Shown here: positions 9,535-18,824 of the stretch, piece after piece
Layout: every line of letters begins with the position of its first letter
Numbering within the stretch: the first letter of the stretch is position 1
Assembly (NCBI RefSeq): GCF_014145225.1
Contig: NZ_JABVCQ010000014.1
Coordinates: 1 to 64,000, forward strand
Source: Thiospirillum jenense
GTDB taxonomy: Bacteria; Pseudomonadota; Gammaproteobacteria; Chromatiales; Chromatiaceae
Length of the DNA stretch: 64,000 nucleotides
Direction of reading: 5' to 3'
Notes under the pieces: model-generated
Told to the model about the DNA's origin: nothing
Database searches by the model: none
What the model saw: the letters and a program-made list of their open reading frames with translations, nothing else
Made by a program: the position numbers and the translations under genes

Positions 9535-10064
9535 GATGGCGGCGGCGGTCACTTTACGTTGCCGCGCAATTCCGTCATCACCGCTGGCGTTTATCCACTC
9601 GCGCCCGCCAAGCCATTGCAACTGTTTTGATATTATTGGTGTTATTTTTATTATGGCCGTATTGGACGCTCTGGTGTTTGAATGAAACAAGCATGAGCGG
9701 TAATCCAAATGATTTAATTGACTTGGTGGATTTTGCCACCGTCCGCGATCAAATCCGACGGCGGTTAAATAAAGATAGTCGCAGCTATGTTGGCACGGTA
9801 TCAGATGCGTTTGTTCAATGGTTAGAACAGAGCTTGCGTCATAATAAAAGTGACGTATTAGAACAGGTTAATGCACATTGGTTACACGATTTATTACGCA
9901 ATGCCGTACCAAATAAGCAGGGTTTTTTATCGGCTGTGAGTTTTGCAGGGTTTGATTTACCATACGGTTTTTTAATTCAAATTGAACGCGGCCATGCAAG
10001 CCGCATTTCGCTGTTATTACAACCACATCCAATTGCATGGCGGGTCGTCGCAGTTTATTATTAA
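9531..10064 (+). CDS. DUF2939 membrane-anchored protein
   Basis: A 177-residue protein overlapping the yheS stop by four bases (ATGA), a sign of coupled translation. A basic N-terminus (MRWRRR) precedes one membrane segment at residues ~28-47 (IATVLILLVLFLLWPYW). The following NPNDLIDLVDFATVRDQIRRRL resembles the start of DUF2939, a family of single-pass proteins of unknown role with a small periplasmic domain. No catalytic motif is visible. Confidence 0.75.
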   Translation: MRWRRRSLYVAAQFRHHRWRLSTRARQAIATVLILLVLFLLWPYWTLWCLNETSMSGNPNDLIDLVDFATVRDQIRRRLNKDSRSYVGTVSDAFVQWLEQSLRHNKSDVLEQVNAHWLHDLLRNAVPNKQGFLSAVSFAGFDLPYGFLIQIERGHASRISLLLQPHPIAWRVVAVYY

Positions 10065-10879
10065 ATCTTAATGACCATCGCCCTCAGTACTGCTTGACCG
10101 CATCCGTGCATTCTCACCAATTTGATTTGCAATTATTCACTCGCCCACGTTGCGATTGGTTAGCAATCCTAGATGCGCGTTTGCGGATTATTGCAGCAAT
10201 CAGTTTTGCATTCACCAGTGTCGCATTACATACCATCACTGCCGTCAGTCTCGCATTTTGTATTGCACTCATGGCAGCATGGGGATATGGGTTGCAATTG
10301 CGTTATCTCGCCTGGCGATTATTCACATTAGACAGTGTGTTATTTGCATTAGTCATCACCTTACCGTTCACAACAGCGGGTAAAACGCTGTGGGAAGGCG
10401 CAGGATTTCATGCCAGTTTTGATGGTTTACATCGCGCTGGGTTAATTGTTTTCAAAGCCAATGCAATTATGACGGCACTCCTGAGTTTTCTTGGCACTTT
10501 AGCTCCGTTTATATTTGGCCAAGCATTAGCGCGTTTAGGTGTACCGAGTAGATTGGTGCAACTATTATTATTCACAACTGGGCAAATTTATCTTTTAGAA
10601 CGCGAATACCAACGCCTCCGTCAAGCGATGCTGGTGCGTGGATTTCAATTACGCACTAATCGCCATACTTGGCATAGTTTGGGTTGGTTATTAGCAATGT
10701 TATTAATACGCGGGGTGCAGCGGGCGCAGCGGTTATTAGCGGCGATGCGCTGTCGGGGATTTCACGGGCAATTCTATCTATTAAACATCACGCACTGGCA
10801 ATTGCATGATAGTTGGTGGCTGGTGTTATGGTTGGGATTAATGGCTGTTTTAATGGTATTGGATAGGTTATTGTTGTAA
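10037..10879 (+). CDS. EcfT/CbiQ-like transmembrane protein of an energy-coupling factor transporter
   Basis: A polytopic membrane protein of up to 280 residues. It begins with a CbiQ-type entry (LDARLRIIAAISFAF), has several hydrophobic segments, and carries the two Ala-Arg-Gly-like coupling motifs of T-components as AMLVRGF and AMRCRGF, which contact the paired ECF ATPases. The ATG at 10037 overlaps the DUF2939 gene by 28 bases; an in-frame GTG at 10106 (VHSHQFDLQ) would remove the overlap and match the usual CbiQ N-terminus, so it is an equally good start. No ECF ATPase or substrate-binding S component is adjacent; YheS lacks that role. Substrate unknown. Confidence 0.75.
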   Translation: MAGRRSLLLNLNDHRPQYCLTASVHSHQFDLQLFTRPRCDWLAILDARLRIIAAISFAFTSVALHTITAVSLAFCIALMAAWGYGLQLRYLAWRLFTLDSVLFALVITLPFTTAGKTLWEGAGFHASFDGLHRAGLIVFKANAIMTALLSFLGTLAPFIFGQALARLGVPSRLVQLLLFTTGQIYLLEREYQRLRQAMLVRGFQLRTNRHTWHSLGWLLAMLLIRGVQRAQRLLAAMRCRGFHGQFYLLNITHWQLHDSWWLVLWLGLMAVLMVLDRLLL

Positions 10880-10905
10880 ATTAAACGCCCATTTTGCACA
10901 GCAGT

Positions 10906-12162
10906 TTATGGCAGATTGCGCAGTTTTTCTTCAAATTCAGTCACGGTCATGTAACCAGTTAACCGTTGATAATACAGCGCCTGTAATGTCGCTACACTCA
11001 CCGCTTTGACATTAATCGTATTAACCATTTTGACATACTGTGTGTCATGCTGCGTAATAATCCACACCTGCTGTTGATGATGAAAAAACTCTTCTTTAAT
11101 GTGCGGAGATAACTCTATTGCCCCCTGTTTAAGTTGTGAACAATAATTATTGATTTGATCGCGCTTATCGGATTCAATGTGGTCAGCGCGTAATGTACAA
11201 TCGTATAAGACTACCAACGTTTGAGTCTTAAAAAATCCATCAGCCTTACCCGCTTGACGTTCTGCAAAAAAGGGATACACCACTAGAATTCCTAATAACT
11301 TGAGCAAATAAGTTGTGTATTGCTCAAACTGTTGCCAATTGTGCGTTGTCAATAAGTGTTCAAAAAATGGCGGTGTTAAATCTAACTGTGATGGCAACGT
11401 GCTGACTTGCCGCTGTTGATTATCATGGCGCACTGACGCAGCGATCAAATCAATGTGTTGTTGAGATGAAGTGCGCCTTAAACGTTGCCAAATTGATTTG
11501 AATATTTGAGAAGGTACAAGTCGTGGTGATATTGATAACGCAATTGGTAAAGGATTTGCGTTGTTAATAGAATTTGGGATTAATACCGAAGTGTCGAGCA
11601 ATGGCGTCACACCCGCAGTCGGTATTGTTAATTGTTGCGATGCCGTAGTTTGCAGCCCATTATCATTAATAACACTGGCAATTAACTGATCGATAATTTG
11701 TTTTACCCCAGAGAATTCATCATCAAAAATTCGCAATTTGCATAAACTGTCATATCCAGGTTTTTTAGTCTGTTCTATAACAATATAGTAATTGGCTGTT
11801 TTAGCTTGTTTTAGTTCAAAAAAATAATGATGGCTGCTAGTAAAATAACGATCTTTATAAATTGCCTCAGGCGGATATTCAGCCGGCGCTATTGTTGTCA
11901 CGGGCGCAACATCCTGTTGTTTGGCCAACTTAATCAATTGCGTCAGAATACGTTGAAATTCCGATAATTCATTCTCAAAGATGCGCAATTTGACGCCGGA
12001 GAATTCCCCGTCCCGCCTTCGCCGCTGATCAACAATGATATATTTACTCCCATTCTTTGCGCGTTTTAATTCAAAAAAATAATACTGACTACTACTAAAA
12101 TAACGCGCAGTTTGCAAACATTCGCGTGGTTCATTGCTATAGTTAAGTTCACTCGTACTCAT
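10906..12162 (-). CDS. Two PUR-domain (DUF3276-like) repeats fused to a putative PD-(D/E)XK nuclease
   Basis: A 418-residue protein I do not recognise as a described family. Residues 20-79 and 105-164 are two copies of one module: RYF(S/T)SS, YYFFELKRAK, YIIV(D/E)Q, KLRIF(E/D)(N/D)E(L/F). The pattern matches bacterial PUR/DUF3276 proteins, which bind single-stranded nucleic acid. A low-complexity linker (165-265) leads to a C-terminal domain with E280, GKADG at 305-309 (D308), VVLYDCTL with D321, and DKRDQINNY at 332-340. That order resembles FokI-type PD-(D/E)XK nucleases (PDG, VDTK, then an ADEMQRY-like helix), but Thr323 stands where the catalytic Lys would be. It is alone, convergent with the EcfT-like gene and divergent from crp. 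Inference: a single-strand-targeted nuclease or an inactive nucleic-acid sensor. Confidence 0.6.
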   Translation of the reverse strand: MSTSELNYSNEPRECLQTARYFSSSQYYFFELKRAKNGSKYIIVDQRRRRDGEFSGVKLRIFENELSEFQRILTQLIKLAKQQDVAPVTTIAPAEYPPEAIYKDRYFTSSHHYFFELKQAKTANYYIVIEQTKKPGYDSLCKLRIFDDEFSGVKQIIDQLIASVINDNGLQTTASQQLTIPTAGVTPLLDTSVLIPNSINNANPLPIALSISPRLVPSQIFKSIWQRLRRTSSQQHIDLIAASVRHDNQQRQVSTLPSQLDLTPPFFEHLLTTHNWQQFEQYTTYLLKLLGILVVYPFFAERQAGKADGFFKTQTLVVLYDCTLRADHIESDKRDQINNYCSQLKQGAIELSPHIKEEFFHHQQQVWIITQHDTQYVKMVNTINVKAVSVATLQALYYQRLTGYMTVTEFEEKLRNLP

Positions 12163-12363
12163 AACAATTGTCCCGTATGATTCAGGTGTTATGCAATTAA
12201 AAACGACATTTTACCGGTCGTGTTATTTTTAAAACGTCATAATTGGCACTAGATAACAAACAACAGGCCGCATTCTCAACATGTTTGCTAATTGCTATCC
12301 GATTCGACAAATGGCTATTCCTGCGCCAAACTAGACTGTTTAATCATCAGTTGAGCCCGCGCC

Positions 12364-13014
12364 ATGTCTCATTTTACCCCCAAAACCGAACCTGTCTGGC
12401 TTGCCCCGTTGCTAAGTTATTGTCATGTCAAAAGTTACGATAAACGCACTGATTTTATTCGCGCTGGTGAACCGGCGACCAGTTTGTATTACTTGGTATC
12501 AGGTTCGGTCGCGGCGTTAATTGAAGATGATGAACAACACGAATTAACCCTGGCTTATATTAATCAGGGCGAATTCATTGGTGAAATGGGATTATTTGCC
12601 GCGCAACAAACACGCAGTGTTATTGTACGAACGCGGGTCGCGTGTCGCATTGCTGAAATTAGTTATCAACGGTTAACACAATTATTTGAACGCGAATTAA
12701 AAGAACATGCTGTTGGGATTTTATTTGCCATTGGGCGACAATTATCCTCACGTTTATCACAAACCAGCCGCAAAGTGGGTGATTTAGCATTTATGGATGT
12801 GAGTGGCCGTATTGCCGCCACGCTATTAGAATTGTGCAAACAACCCGACGCTATGACCCACCCGGATGGCATGCAAATCCGTATTACCCGACAAGATTTA
12901 GGGCGCATTGTTGGCTGTTCGCGTGAAATGGCCGGGCGGGTATTAAAAACACTTGAGGAACAAAAGTTTATTAGTGTCAGCGGCCGTTCTATTGTTGTTT
13001 TTAATACCCGCTAA
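12364..13014 (+). CDS. crp: Crp/Vfr-type cAMP receptor transcription regulator
   Basis: A 216-residue regulator very close to E. coli Crp. The cyclic-nucleotide-binding domain (to ~130) contains GEFIGEMGLF and TRSVIVRT, including the Arg-Ser pair that holds the cAMP phosphate. The long dimer helix carries QTSRKVGDLAFMDVSGRIA. The C-terminal winged helix (ITRQDLGRIVGCSREMAGRV) has the CSRE recognition helix that reads TGTGA-N6-TCACA sites. I saw no such site in its own 200-bp upstream region. It converges on trpC, the same arrangement as vfr in Pseudomonas. Confidence 0.95.
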   Translation: MSHFTPKTEPVWLAPLLSYCHVKSYDKRTDFIRAGEPATSLYYLVSGSVAALIEDDEQHELTLAYINQGEFIGEMGLFAAQQTRSVIVRTRVACRIAEISYQRLTQLFERELKEHAVGILFAIGRQLSSRLSQTSRKVGDLAFMDVSGRIAATLLELCKQPDAMTHPDGMQIRITRQDLGRIVGCSREMAGRVLKTLEEQKFISVSGRSIVVFNTR

Positions 13015-13093
13015 CTACTGGTTGTTGAGTTTATTTAATCACGGTTGCATGATTGCAGTTGACGTATTCATTTAGTATTACGGCAGTTGTTAA

Positions 13094-13918
13094 TTAATTA
13101 TGACGGCGGTGGGCGGCGAATAATTCGATTAATTTATCCCCCGGCGCGGGTGTGCGCATGAATGCTTCGCCCACTAAAAAAGCATGAACACCGTGCGCCC
13201 GCATCAATCGCACATCGTCGCGGGAATGAATACCGCTTTCCGTTACCACAATTCGCTGCGCTGGAATACGCGGTAATAATTGCAGCGTCGTTTCTAAATT
13301 GACTTCAAATGTGCGCAAATTGCGGTTGTTAATACCTAACAGCACCGGTGGCGCGAGTGTCAATGCCCGTTCTAATTCGGCATCATCATGCACTTCTACC
13401 AGCGCGGCCATGCCTAATTCGTGTGTTAGTTGAGCAAAATCAAGCAGTTGCGAATCATCTAACGCCGCGACAATTAATAAAATTGCATCGGCGCCTAAGG
13501 TACGCGCTTCATAAATCTGATACGCATCCAATACAAAATCTTTGCGCAACACTGGTAATGAACAGGCGGCGCGGGCGGTAATTAAATGCGCATCATCGCC
13601 TTGAAAAAATTGCTGCTCGGTTAATACCGATAAACACGCCGCCTCAGCCTGTGCATACGATTGGGCAATAGCGGCGGGTTGAAAATCTTCGCGTAATAAC
13701 CCTTTGCTTGGGCTGGCGCGTTTCATTTCGGCAATAACCGCCGCGGCGCCGCCATCCAATTTATCATTTAATGCGGCAATAAAATCACGCGGCGGCGGCG
13801 CGGCTGTGATGTCTGATTGCAATTGCGCCAGCGGGCGGATTTGAGACCGTTGGGCAATGACTTCGGCTTTATAGTGTAAAATGGTTTTTAAAATATCCGG
13901 GGTGTCACGCGGTGCCAT
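13094..13918 (-). CDS. trpC: Indole-3-glycerol phosphate synthase
   Basis: A 274-residue TIM-barrel enzyme that closes the indole ring from CdRP in tryptophan synthesis; monofunctional, without the PRAI domain found in enterobacterial TrpC. Motifs in order: [12 protein letters not shown] with the catalytic Lys, [43 protein letters not shown] and the phosphate-binding VTESGIHS. It lies 164 bp downstream of trpD on the same strand and probably shares its transcript. Confidence 0.96.
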   Translation of the reverse strand: MAPRDTPDILKTILHYKAEVIAQRSQIRPLAQLQSDITAAPPPRDFIAALNDKLDGGAAAVIAEMKRASPSKGLLREDFQPAAIAQSYAQAEAACLSVLTEQQFFQGDDAHLITARAACSLPVLRKDFVLDAYQIYEARTLGADAILLIVAALDDSQLLDFAQLTHELGMAALVEVHDDAELERALTLAPPVLLGINNRNLRTFEVNLETTLQLLPRIPAQRIVVTESGIHSRDDVRLMRAHGVHAFLVGEAFMRTPAPGDKLIELFAAHRRHN

Positions 13919-14082
13919 GTTATTAAAATAACTCCGTTAAAAATGGCAGACTTGACCAATGCCGATGATTAAAACGTGTTTTAATCAAGTGCCAAATATT
14001 TATCAATTGCGCTCAGTTTCAATGCGGTGGCGTTTTAACTAAATCACGCGCCAATTTCATTGCATCGGAACCAGTCAATGAC

Positions 14083-15105
14083 TCAGCGCAACTCACTCAT
14101 TAAATCAATGAAATCTGCTAAACATTGCAATGCCGCGCCATTAGCAATTACTTCGGCGGCGCACTTGACCCCCTCGGCAAGAGTATTGGCGCGGCCGGCC
14201 GCGTAAATAGCAGCGCCGGCGTTGAGGATCACGCTGTCCCGCGCTGCGCCCGGCACGTTGCTCAACGCGGCGCGCACCATTGCCAAACTGTCTTCCGGCC
14301 CCGCGACTTGAATGGCTGACAACGGGGCGCGGCTGAGGCCGAAATCTTCCGGTGCGACGCTGTAACTGGTGATCTGTCCATCGCGCAATTCGGCGATGTC
14401 GGTGCGGTCGCCGATGCTGATTTCGTCTAACCCGTCGCGGGCGTGGACGACGAGGACGTGCTGCGCGCCGAGTCGTTGTAACACTTCCGCCAGCGGCACT
14501 CGCCAGTGGTCGGCAAACACGCCTAGCAGTTGATTGGGAACGCCGGCCGGGTTGGTTAGCGGCCCTAAGATGTTGAATAATGTGCGAATTCCGACTTCAC
14601 GGCGCGGGCCGATGGCGTGTTTCATCGCGGGGTGATGGGCGGGGGCGAACATGAAACCGACGCCGACGCGGCGGACACAGTGCGCGATCTGTTCGGGCGT
14701 TAAATCCAAGCGGACGCCCGCCAATTCCAGCACATCCGCGCTGCCGGAGCGTGACGATACCGAGCGATTGCCGTGTTTGGCGACGCGACACCCCGCCGCC
14801 GCCGCGACAAACATGCTGGCGCTGGAGATGTTGAACGTGCCGCTGGCGTCGCCACCGGTGCCGACTATGTCCACAGTGTGTGTTAAATCGCCGAGGTCAA
14901 CGCCGAGTGCCAATTCGCGCATGACGCTGGCGGCGGCGGCGATTTCGGTCACGGTTTCGCCCTTGAGCCGCAGCGCGACTAATAACGCGGCAATTTGCGC
15001 GGATGTGGCGGCGCCGCTCATCATGGCGCGCATGACGCTGGTCATTTGTTCGGTGTTTAAATCCTGCCCGTCAACGACGTGGGCAATGGCGTGTTTAATA
15101 TCCAC
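14083..15105 (-). CDS. trpD: Anthranilate phosphoribosyltransferase
   Basis: A 340-residue enzyme transferring phosphoribose from PRPP to anthranilate. The PRPP site is plain: [35 protein letters not shown] and the second metal/anthranilate region. The first codon is GTG at 15105 with AGAGG upstream. trpG, which usually precedes trpD in this group, is absent: the next gene upstream is the divergent secreted nuclease. No leader peptide or attenuator-like alternating hairpins were seen upstream. The body is clearly more GC-rich than neighbouring trpC. Confidence 0.96.
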   Translation of the reverse strand: MDIKHAIAHVVDGQDLNTEQMTSVMRAMMSGAATSAQIAALLVALRLKGETVTEIAAAASVMRELALGVDLGDLTHTVDIVGTGGDASGTFNISSASMFVAAAAGCRVAKHGNRSVSSRSGSADVLELAGVRLDLTPEQIAHCVRRVGVGFMFAPAHHPAMKHAIGPRREVGIRTLFNILGPLTNPAGVPNQLLGVFADHWRVPLAEVLQRLGAQHVLVVHARDGLDEISIGDRTDIAELRDGQITSYSVAPEDFGLSRAPLSAIQVAGPEDSLAMVRAALSNVPGAARDSVILNAGAAIYAAGRANTLAEGVKCAAEVIANGAALQCLADFIDLMSELR

Positions 15106-15282
15106 AAGTCAACCTCTTAATGATTATGCGGCGCGGTGCCATGAAAACTAGCATATCTGCAATAATCGTGATATTCAACACATTAATCATCTCGCACTGC
15201 TGTCATCATACCAAACGTGATTCATCAATATTATCAAATTCATCATTAAATTGACGCAACCTTTATTGACATTGGGGGCAAC

Positions 15283-16581
15283 ATGTTTTACGCGAAACTG
15301 TCTTTATTTGCCTGGTTACTTTTCAATTTACAATTCAGTCATGCCGGCTGTTCGGGCTGCTGTTCTAGTCATGAAGGTATTGGCGAAGGCTGCGCGGAGA
15401 ATGACCGTATCTATTGCGGAGATGGTTCAATTAGTCCATCGTGTCCCTGCGAATGTAGGGACACCGATACTACGACCATCGTTAATACCATCATTGATAA
15501 TAGCGTTAATGATAATTCAACCTCGCTCGGCGCCGCAATAGTTGAAACAGATGCGATTGAAGATGACACCGCCGTTGCACCACGCGAATACACTATTCAA
15601 TACGGCAAGGTCACAGCAGTCACGGATGGCGACACCATTAAAATCACAGCACTTGACGGATCAACCTATACCATCAGATTAGCCGAAATTGATGCGCCCG
15701 AATCCTGCCAACGCTTTGGCTTTGATGCCAAACAATCATTAACTGATTTGCTGTTAAATAAATACGTCACCGTCATGGAAGAAGACATTGATCGCTATGG
15801 TCGCGTAGTCGCCCACATCACAGGAGATTTTTTTATTGGCAGTGCTAGTGAATATCAATTAGAACACGGCCTGGCGTGGGTGTATGATGATTATGCGACT
15901 GATTCATCGCTCGATGTATTAGAACAGATTGCGCATGATGCGCAACTTGGATTATGGGCAGATAATACGCCCATGCCGCCCTGGGAATGGCGCCGCGGTG
16001 AATATGACTGCGTGTCCCAGCGTGATTCATTTGCTTGGCAAGTGGCTGAATTATACGTCGCCACCTTAGGTTACGCCCCAGATAATGAAGGGTTGCAGTA
16101 TTGGATTGATGAATTGCAAAACGGCAATTGGACGCAAGCAACCGTCGCCCAAAGTTTTTTTGATAATCCCACTGTGCAAGCCATGTATCCATCCAATGAT
16201 AATAGCGCGTTAATTGATGCCTTGTATTTAAATATCTTTAATCGCTTCGCCGATACCGAAGGACACGCTTATTGGTTGACAGAATTAGACAGCGGCAATA
16301 TTCAACGCAATCAAATGGTGATTGCATTATTAAACGGTTGCTGGACAAATCCCGACGCGGCCGATGATTTAAAACGCTTTCAATTGCAAGTCGAGGTGGC
16401 ATTGGCATTTGCCGGTTATCAAGATCGCAACGGCATTGTATTCCGTGCGCTTCACGCTGACGATCAGTTGTTATTGCGTCAAGCCGGCACCGATGTATTA
16501 GAAAGCATCACGACCGATACCGACACCAAATATAGTGCCATTGATGCGATTCCCGCATTACTCGGCGGCTTGATTGATTAA
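15283..16581 (+). CDS. Secreted thermonuclease-like (SNase) protein with DUF4214 repeats
   Basis: A 432-residue exported protein. A signal peptide (residues 1-~21, LFAWLLFNLQFSHA) is followed by a Cys-rich region with eight cysteines between 23 and 58, suggesting disulphides. Residues ~103-240 are a staphylococcal-nuclease fold: VTAVTDGDTIKI, IRLAEIDAPE and DRYGRVVAHI, which hold the expected Asp, Arg and second Arg of the active site. Residues ~255-395 hold two DUF4214-type units (LGYAPDNEGLQYWIDEL and FADTEGHAYWLTELDSG), often found in extracellular or S-layer-associated proteins. Likely role: degradation of extracellular DNA/RNA. It stands alone. Confidence 0.87.
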   Translation: MFYAKLSLFAWLLFNLQFSHAGCSGCCSSHEGIGEGCAENDRIYCGDGSISPSCPCECRDTDTTTIVNTIIDNSVNDNSTSLGAAIVETDAIEDDTAVAPREYTIQYGKVTAVTDGDTIKITALDGSTYTIRLAEIDAPESCQRFGFDAKQSLTDLLLNKYVTVMEEDIDRYGRVVAHITGDFFIGSASEYQLEHGLAWVYDDYATDSSLDVLEQIAHDAQLGLWADNTPMPPWEWRRGEYDCVSQRDSFAWQVAELYVATLGYAPDNEGLQYWIDELQNGNWTQATVAQSFFDNPTVQAMYPSNDNSALIDALYLNIFNRFADTEGHAYWLTELDSGNIQRNQMVIALLNGCWTNPDAADDLKRFQLQVEVALAFAGYQDRNGIVFRALHADDQLLLRQAGTDVLESITTDTDTKYSAIDAIPALLGGLID

Positions 16582-16603
16582 TGCTGGAATGATTCGCATG
16601 AAA

Positions 16604-16627
16604 GTTCCCACGCTAGAACATGAGAAC
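16604..16627. repeat. Degenerate copy of the GTTCCCACGCT palindromic repeat
   Basis: GTTCCCACGCT followed by a decayed right arm ending GAGAACG lies between the convergent nuclease and octaheme genes. It matches one arm of the perfect palindromes at 24197-24396. The position fits use as a bidirectional terminator, though the stem is weak here. Confidence 0.5.
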
Positions 16628-16642
16628 GCCCATGCGCCCCGT

Positions 16643-18820
16643 TTATTTTCTATCTACAAATGGCAGTTCAACCTGCGTCAAGACATCCAAATCGCGCAAT
16701 TCAGCAGCGCGCTCAGGTGAATAACCCAGCGCCTCGTAATTCATAATCCCATTCAACGCATGACAGTCTTTACATTCCCGCCCGCGCCCCTGAATTCCAT
16801 GATTCACCATGAGCGTTCCCATTTGACGCATCCAGTGCGCTTCCACTCGTTTTAATTCACCATTCACCAGCGGATAATTCGGTTGCCAGCCGTCCATGAC
16901 GCCAAAATACGCCATAAACTCATCCATCATGTAAAGTTTAAATGGCAATTGATACATGCGCTGCACAATCGGGTCTTGCAAGGCTTTTTTCACCGCCGCT
17001 TTAGGATCGCCCGTTTCATAATAGCTGGCATAATCAAATGGCAAGATCATCGCGCCAAAGGGACCTTGATTACCCATGTCTTCATACATCATCGCATTAA
17101 ATAACTTGAACGGATAAATGCGACTTTCACCTTGATTCATCACACTGCGTAAATTGGCTTCAATCATCGCCTGCCGCTTGGCTAATAATTCGGGAGATAA
17201 TTGTGAGAGCGGATCGGTTGCGGTGCGAACATATTGCTCAACGTCAATCTCAGGATACTGGCGTTTTAATTCCTGTGCTTTAGCGCGAATTGCCGCAATA
17301 GCACCTGCATCATCAATGCGCACCATTTGCTGCATGAGCGGATTATAATTCAAGTTATGATTTGGATGATTACCCAACGCATTCGCTAAAAAAGTGCCAT
17401 TGCCATTAAACCATAGGAATGTAAACCCCGTGCCAACGGCGCCGGAACGATAGACATCCGTTGGTTGAAAAACCCCCTCTTCTGCATTCCAAGTGGGATG
17501 CACCCAATCGCGCAACACAACGTTGTTCTCTTCCAGTTGTTTAATATGACAGGTCTCACACGCCAGCCGCGTAATGTGACCGTTCAATAGCGCTTTATCT
17601 TTAGAATGATTATGCGGCAATTGCGAATGACACTGCTCACAGGACACTTCTTTATTGGGTAAATCATTCGCCACTAAATCAACGCCGAGCCGCCCACGCG
17701 GGATTTTATGCCCCTCGGGAATATGGCAATCGGTGCATTGAATTCCTGCCGTCGCGTGACGATCATCTTCGGGGCTAAACGGATTACCGCGTTTTGCTCC
17801 ATGATGTAATAAACGCCGATGTTTTTCACCCAAATTCTGCGCCGCTTGATTATGAATATAGGCATCACCACCCATATTATGTTGATGACAACGCAAGCAA
17901 TTGTCATTAGTCACGGGTGCCACACTTAATGCCGCCTGCAAACTCCGATCTTGATTCCAACGCAAGCCGTATTCATCCTGAATGACATAGCGTTGATTCA
18001 TATCATAATTAGCTGCATGGCAAATTAAACAATCCAACCCGGCCTTGGCTTCATTTGGCACATCACCAATTGGCATCATCTTTTCGGTGGCCGGTTGATA
18101 ATTCCCGCCAATATGACATTGACCGCACCCTTCACTGCGTATTTCAATTGCACCCTGTGCATTGTCCGGGCGACTTTTCACTAATGCCGCCCACCCCGTC
18201 CAAGTGAAACTCCCGGGAATACCGCAGGCGCGATCTATTTTGCCAACGGGAATACGGCGCTGGCCAGAATTGACTGCCCGTCCATCATACCCATAGGTCG
18301 AAAACCCGCTCGACGTGCTTTGAAATTTGAAATGCACCGAATTAACAATGTCATCCAGTGTATTCACTGTTTCAATTCGCCCATCGGAGTGCGTCACTTG
18401 CAAAGTTGCATGACACCCTAAACAGGTTTTCGGGCCGTCATAACGACGAATTCCCGCTTGGCGAAAGTATTTAATATGCGTCGGTTCGGTGTCACGCACA
18501 AAGGACGCAGTGTTCATTAACATTTCAATTTTCACTTGACGTGCAAATGGGTCTTGATCGGTGGCAACAATTGCCGCGGCCTTTTGATAACGCGCTTGAT
18601 GACTGAGATCACGCGCTAATAACTCGAACGCCTGCGGCGTCACGGTTTGACTATTGGCATAGGTCAGGGGCGCATTGGTTTTGCCAACATAAGCATCAAA
18701 TAACGGTGGATAAAACAGGCGATAAGCAATGAATACTATTAACAAAATACCGCTAATAATCAACAGGCGTCGCTGTGCAAGATGCGATAATAACGGTTTC
18801 ACCGGAGCGGGGTCATTCAT
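16643..18820 (-). CDS. Membrane-anchored octaheme c-type cytochrome
   Basis: About 725 residues from the ATG at 18820, chosen because AAGGAG lies eight bases upstream; a longer reading from 18871 would overlap the cytochrome b gene. One N-terminal membrane segment (LLIISGILLIVFIAYRL) anchors a large periplasmic domain. There are eight CxxCH haem sites: CLGCH, CGQCH, CLICH, CLRCH, CTDCH, CEQCH and CETCH in the first 60 percent, and CKDCH near the C-terminus after a ~260-residue haem-free stretch. It is the last gene of a heptaheme-cyt b-octaheme operon. Relationship to octaheme tetrathionate reductase-type proteins is possible but not shown. The substrate is unknown. Confidence 0.85.
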   Translation of the reverse strand: MNDPAPVKPLLSHLAQRRLLIISGILLIVFIAYRLFYPPLFDAYVGKTNAPLTYANSQTVTPQAFELLARDLSHQARYQKAAAIVATDQDPFARQVKIEMLMNTASFVRDTEPTHIKYFRQAGIRRYDGPKTCLGCHATLQVTHSDGRIETVNTLDDIVNSVHFKFQSTSSGFSTYGYDGRAVNSGQRRIPVGKIDRACGIPGSFTWTGWAALVKSRPDNAQGAIEIRSEGCGQCHIGGNYQPATEKMMPIGDVPNEAKAGLDCLICHAANYDMNQRYVIQDEYGLRWNQDRSLQAALSVAPVTNDNCLRCHQHNMGGDAYIHNQAAQNLGEKHRRLLHHGAKRGNPFSPEDDRHATAGIQCTDCHIPEGHKIPRGRLGVDLVANDLPNKEVSCEQCHSQLPHNHSKDKALLNGHITRLACETCHIKQLEENNVVLRDWVHPTWNAEEGVFQPTDVYRSGAVGTGFTFLWFNGNGTFLANALGNHPNHNLNYNPLMQQMVRIDDAGAIAAIRAKAQELKRQYPEIDVEQYVRTATDPLSQLSPELLAKRQAMIEANLRSVMNQGESRIYPFKLFNAMMYEDMGNQGPFGAMILPFDYASYYETGDPKAAVKKALQDPIVQRMYQLPFKLYMMDEFMAYFGVMDGWQPNYPLVNGELKRVEAHWMRQMGTLMVNHGIQGRGRECKDCHALNGIMNYEALGYSPERAAELRDLDVLTQVELPFVDRK

Positions 18821-18824
18821 TGCA

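Noticed and set aside
12163-12363. CRP-type autoregulatory site upstream of crp
   Set aside because: No TGTGA-N6-TCACA match, even with two mismatches, seen by eye.
14651-15151. 166-codon plus-strand frame across trpD
   Set aside because: Antisense shadow of a well-conserved enzyme; no ribosome site or domain.
13919-15282. Possible trp attenuator or leader peptide
   Set aside because: No short frame with tandem Trp codons and no alternating hairpins near trpD or trpC.
15251-15541. Plus-strand frame overlapping the start of the secreted nuclease
   Set aside because: Out of frame with a convincing signal peptide and SNase domain; no independent support.
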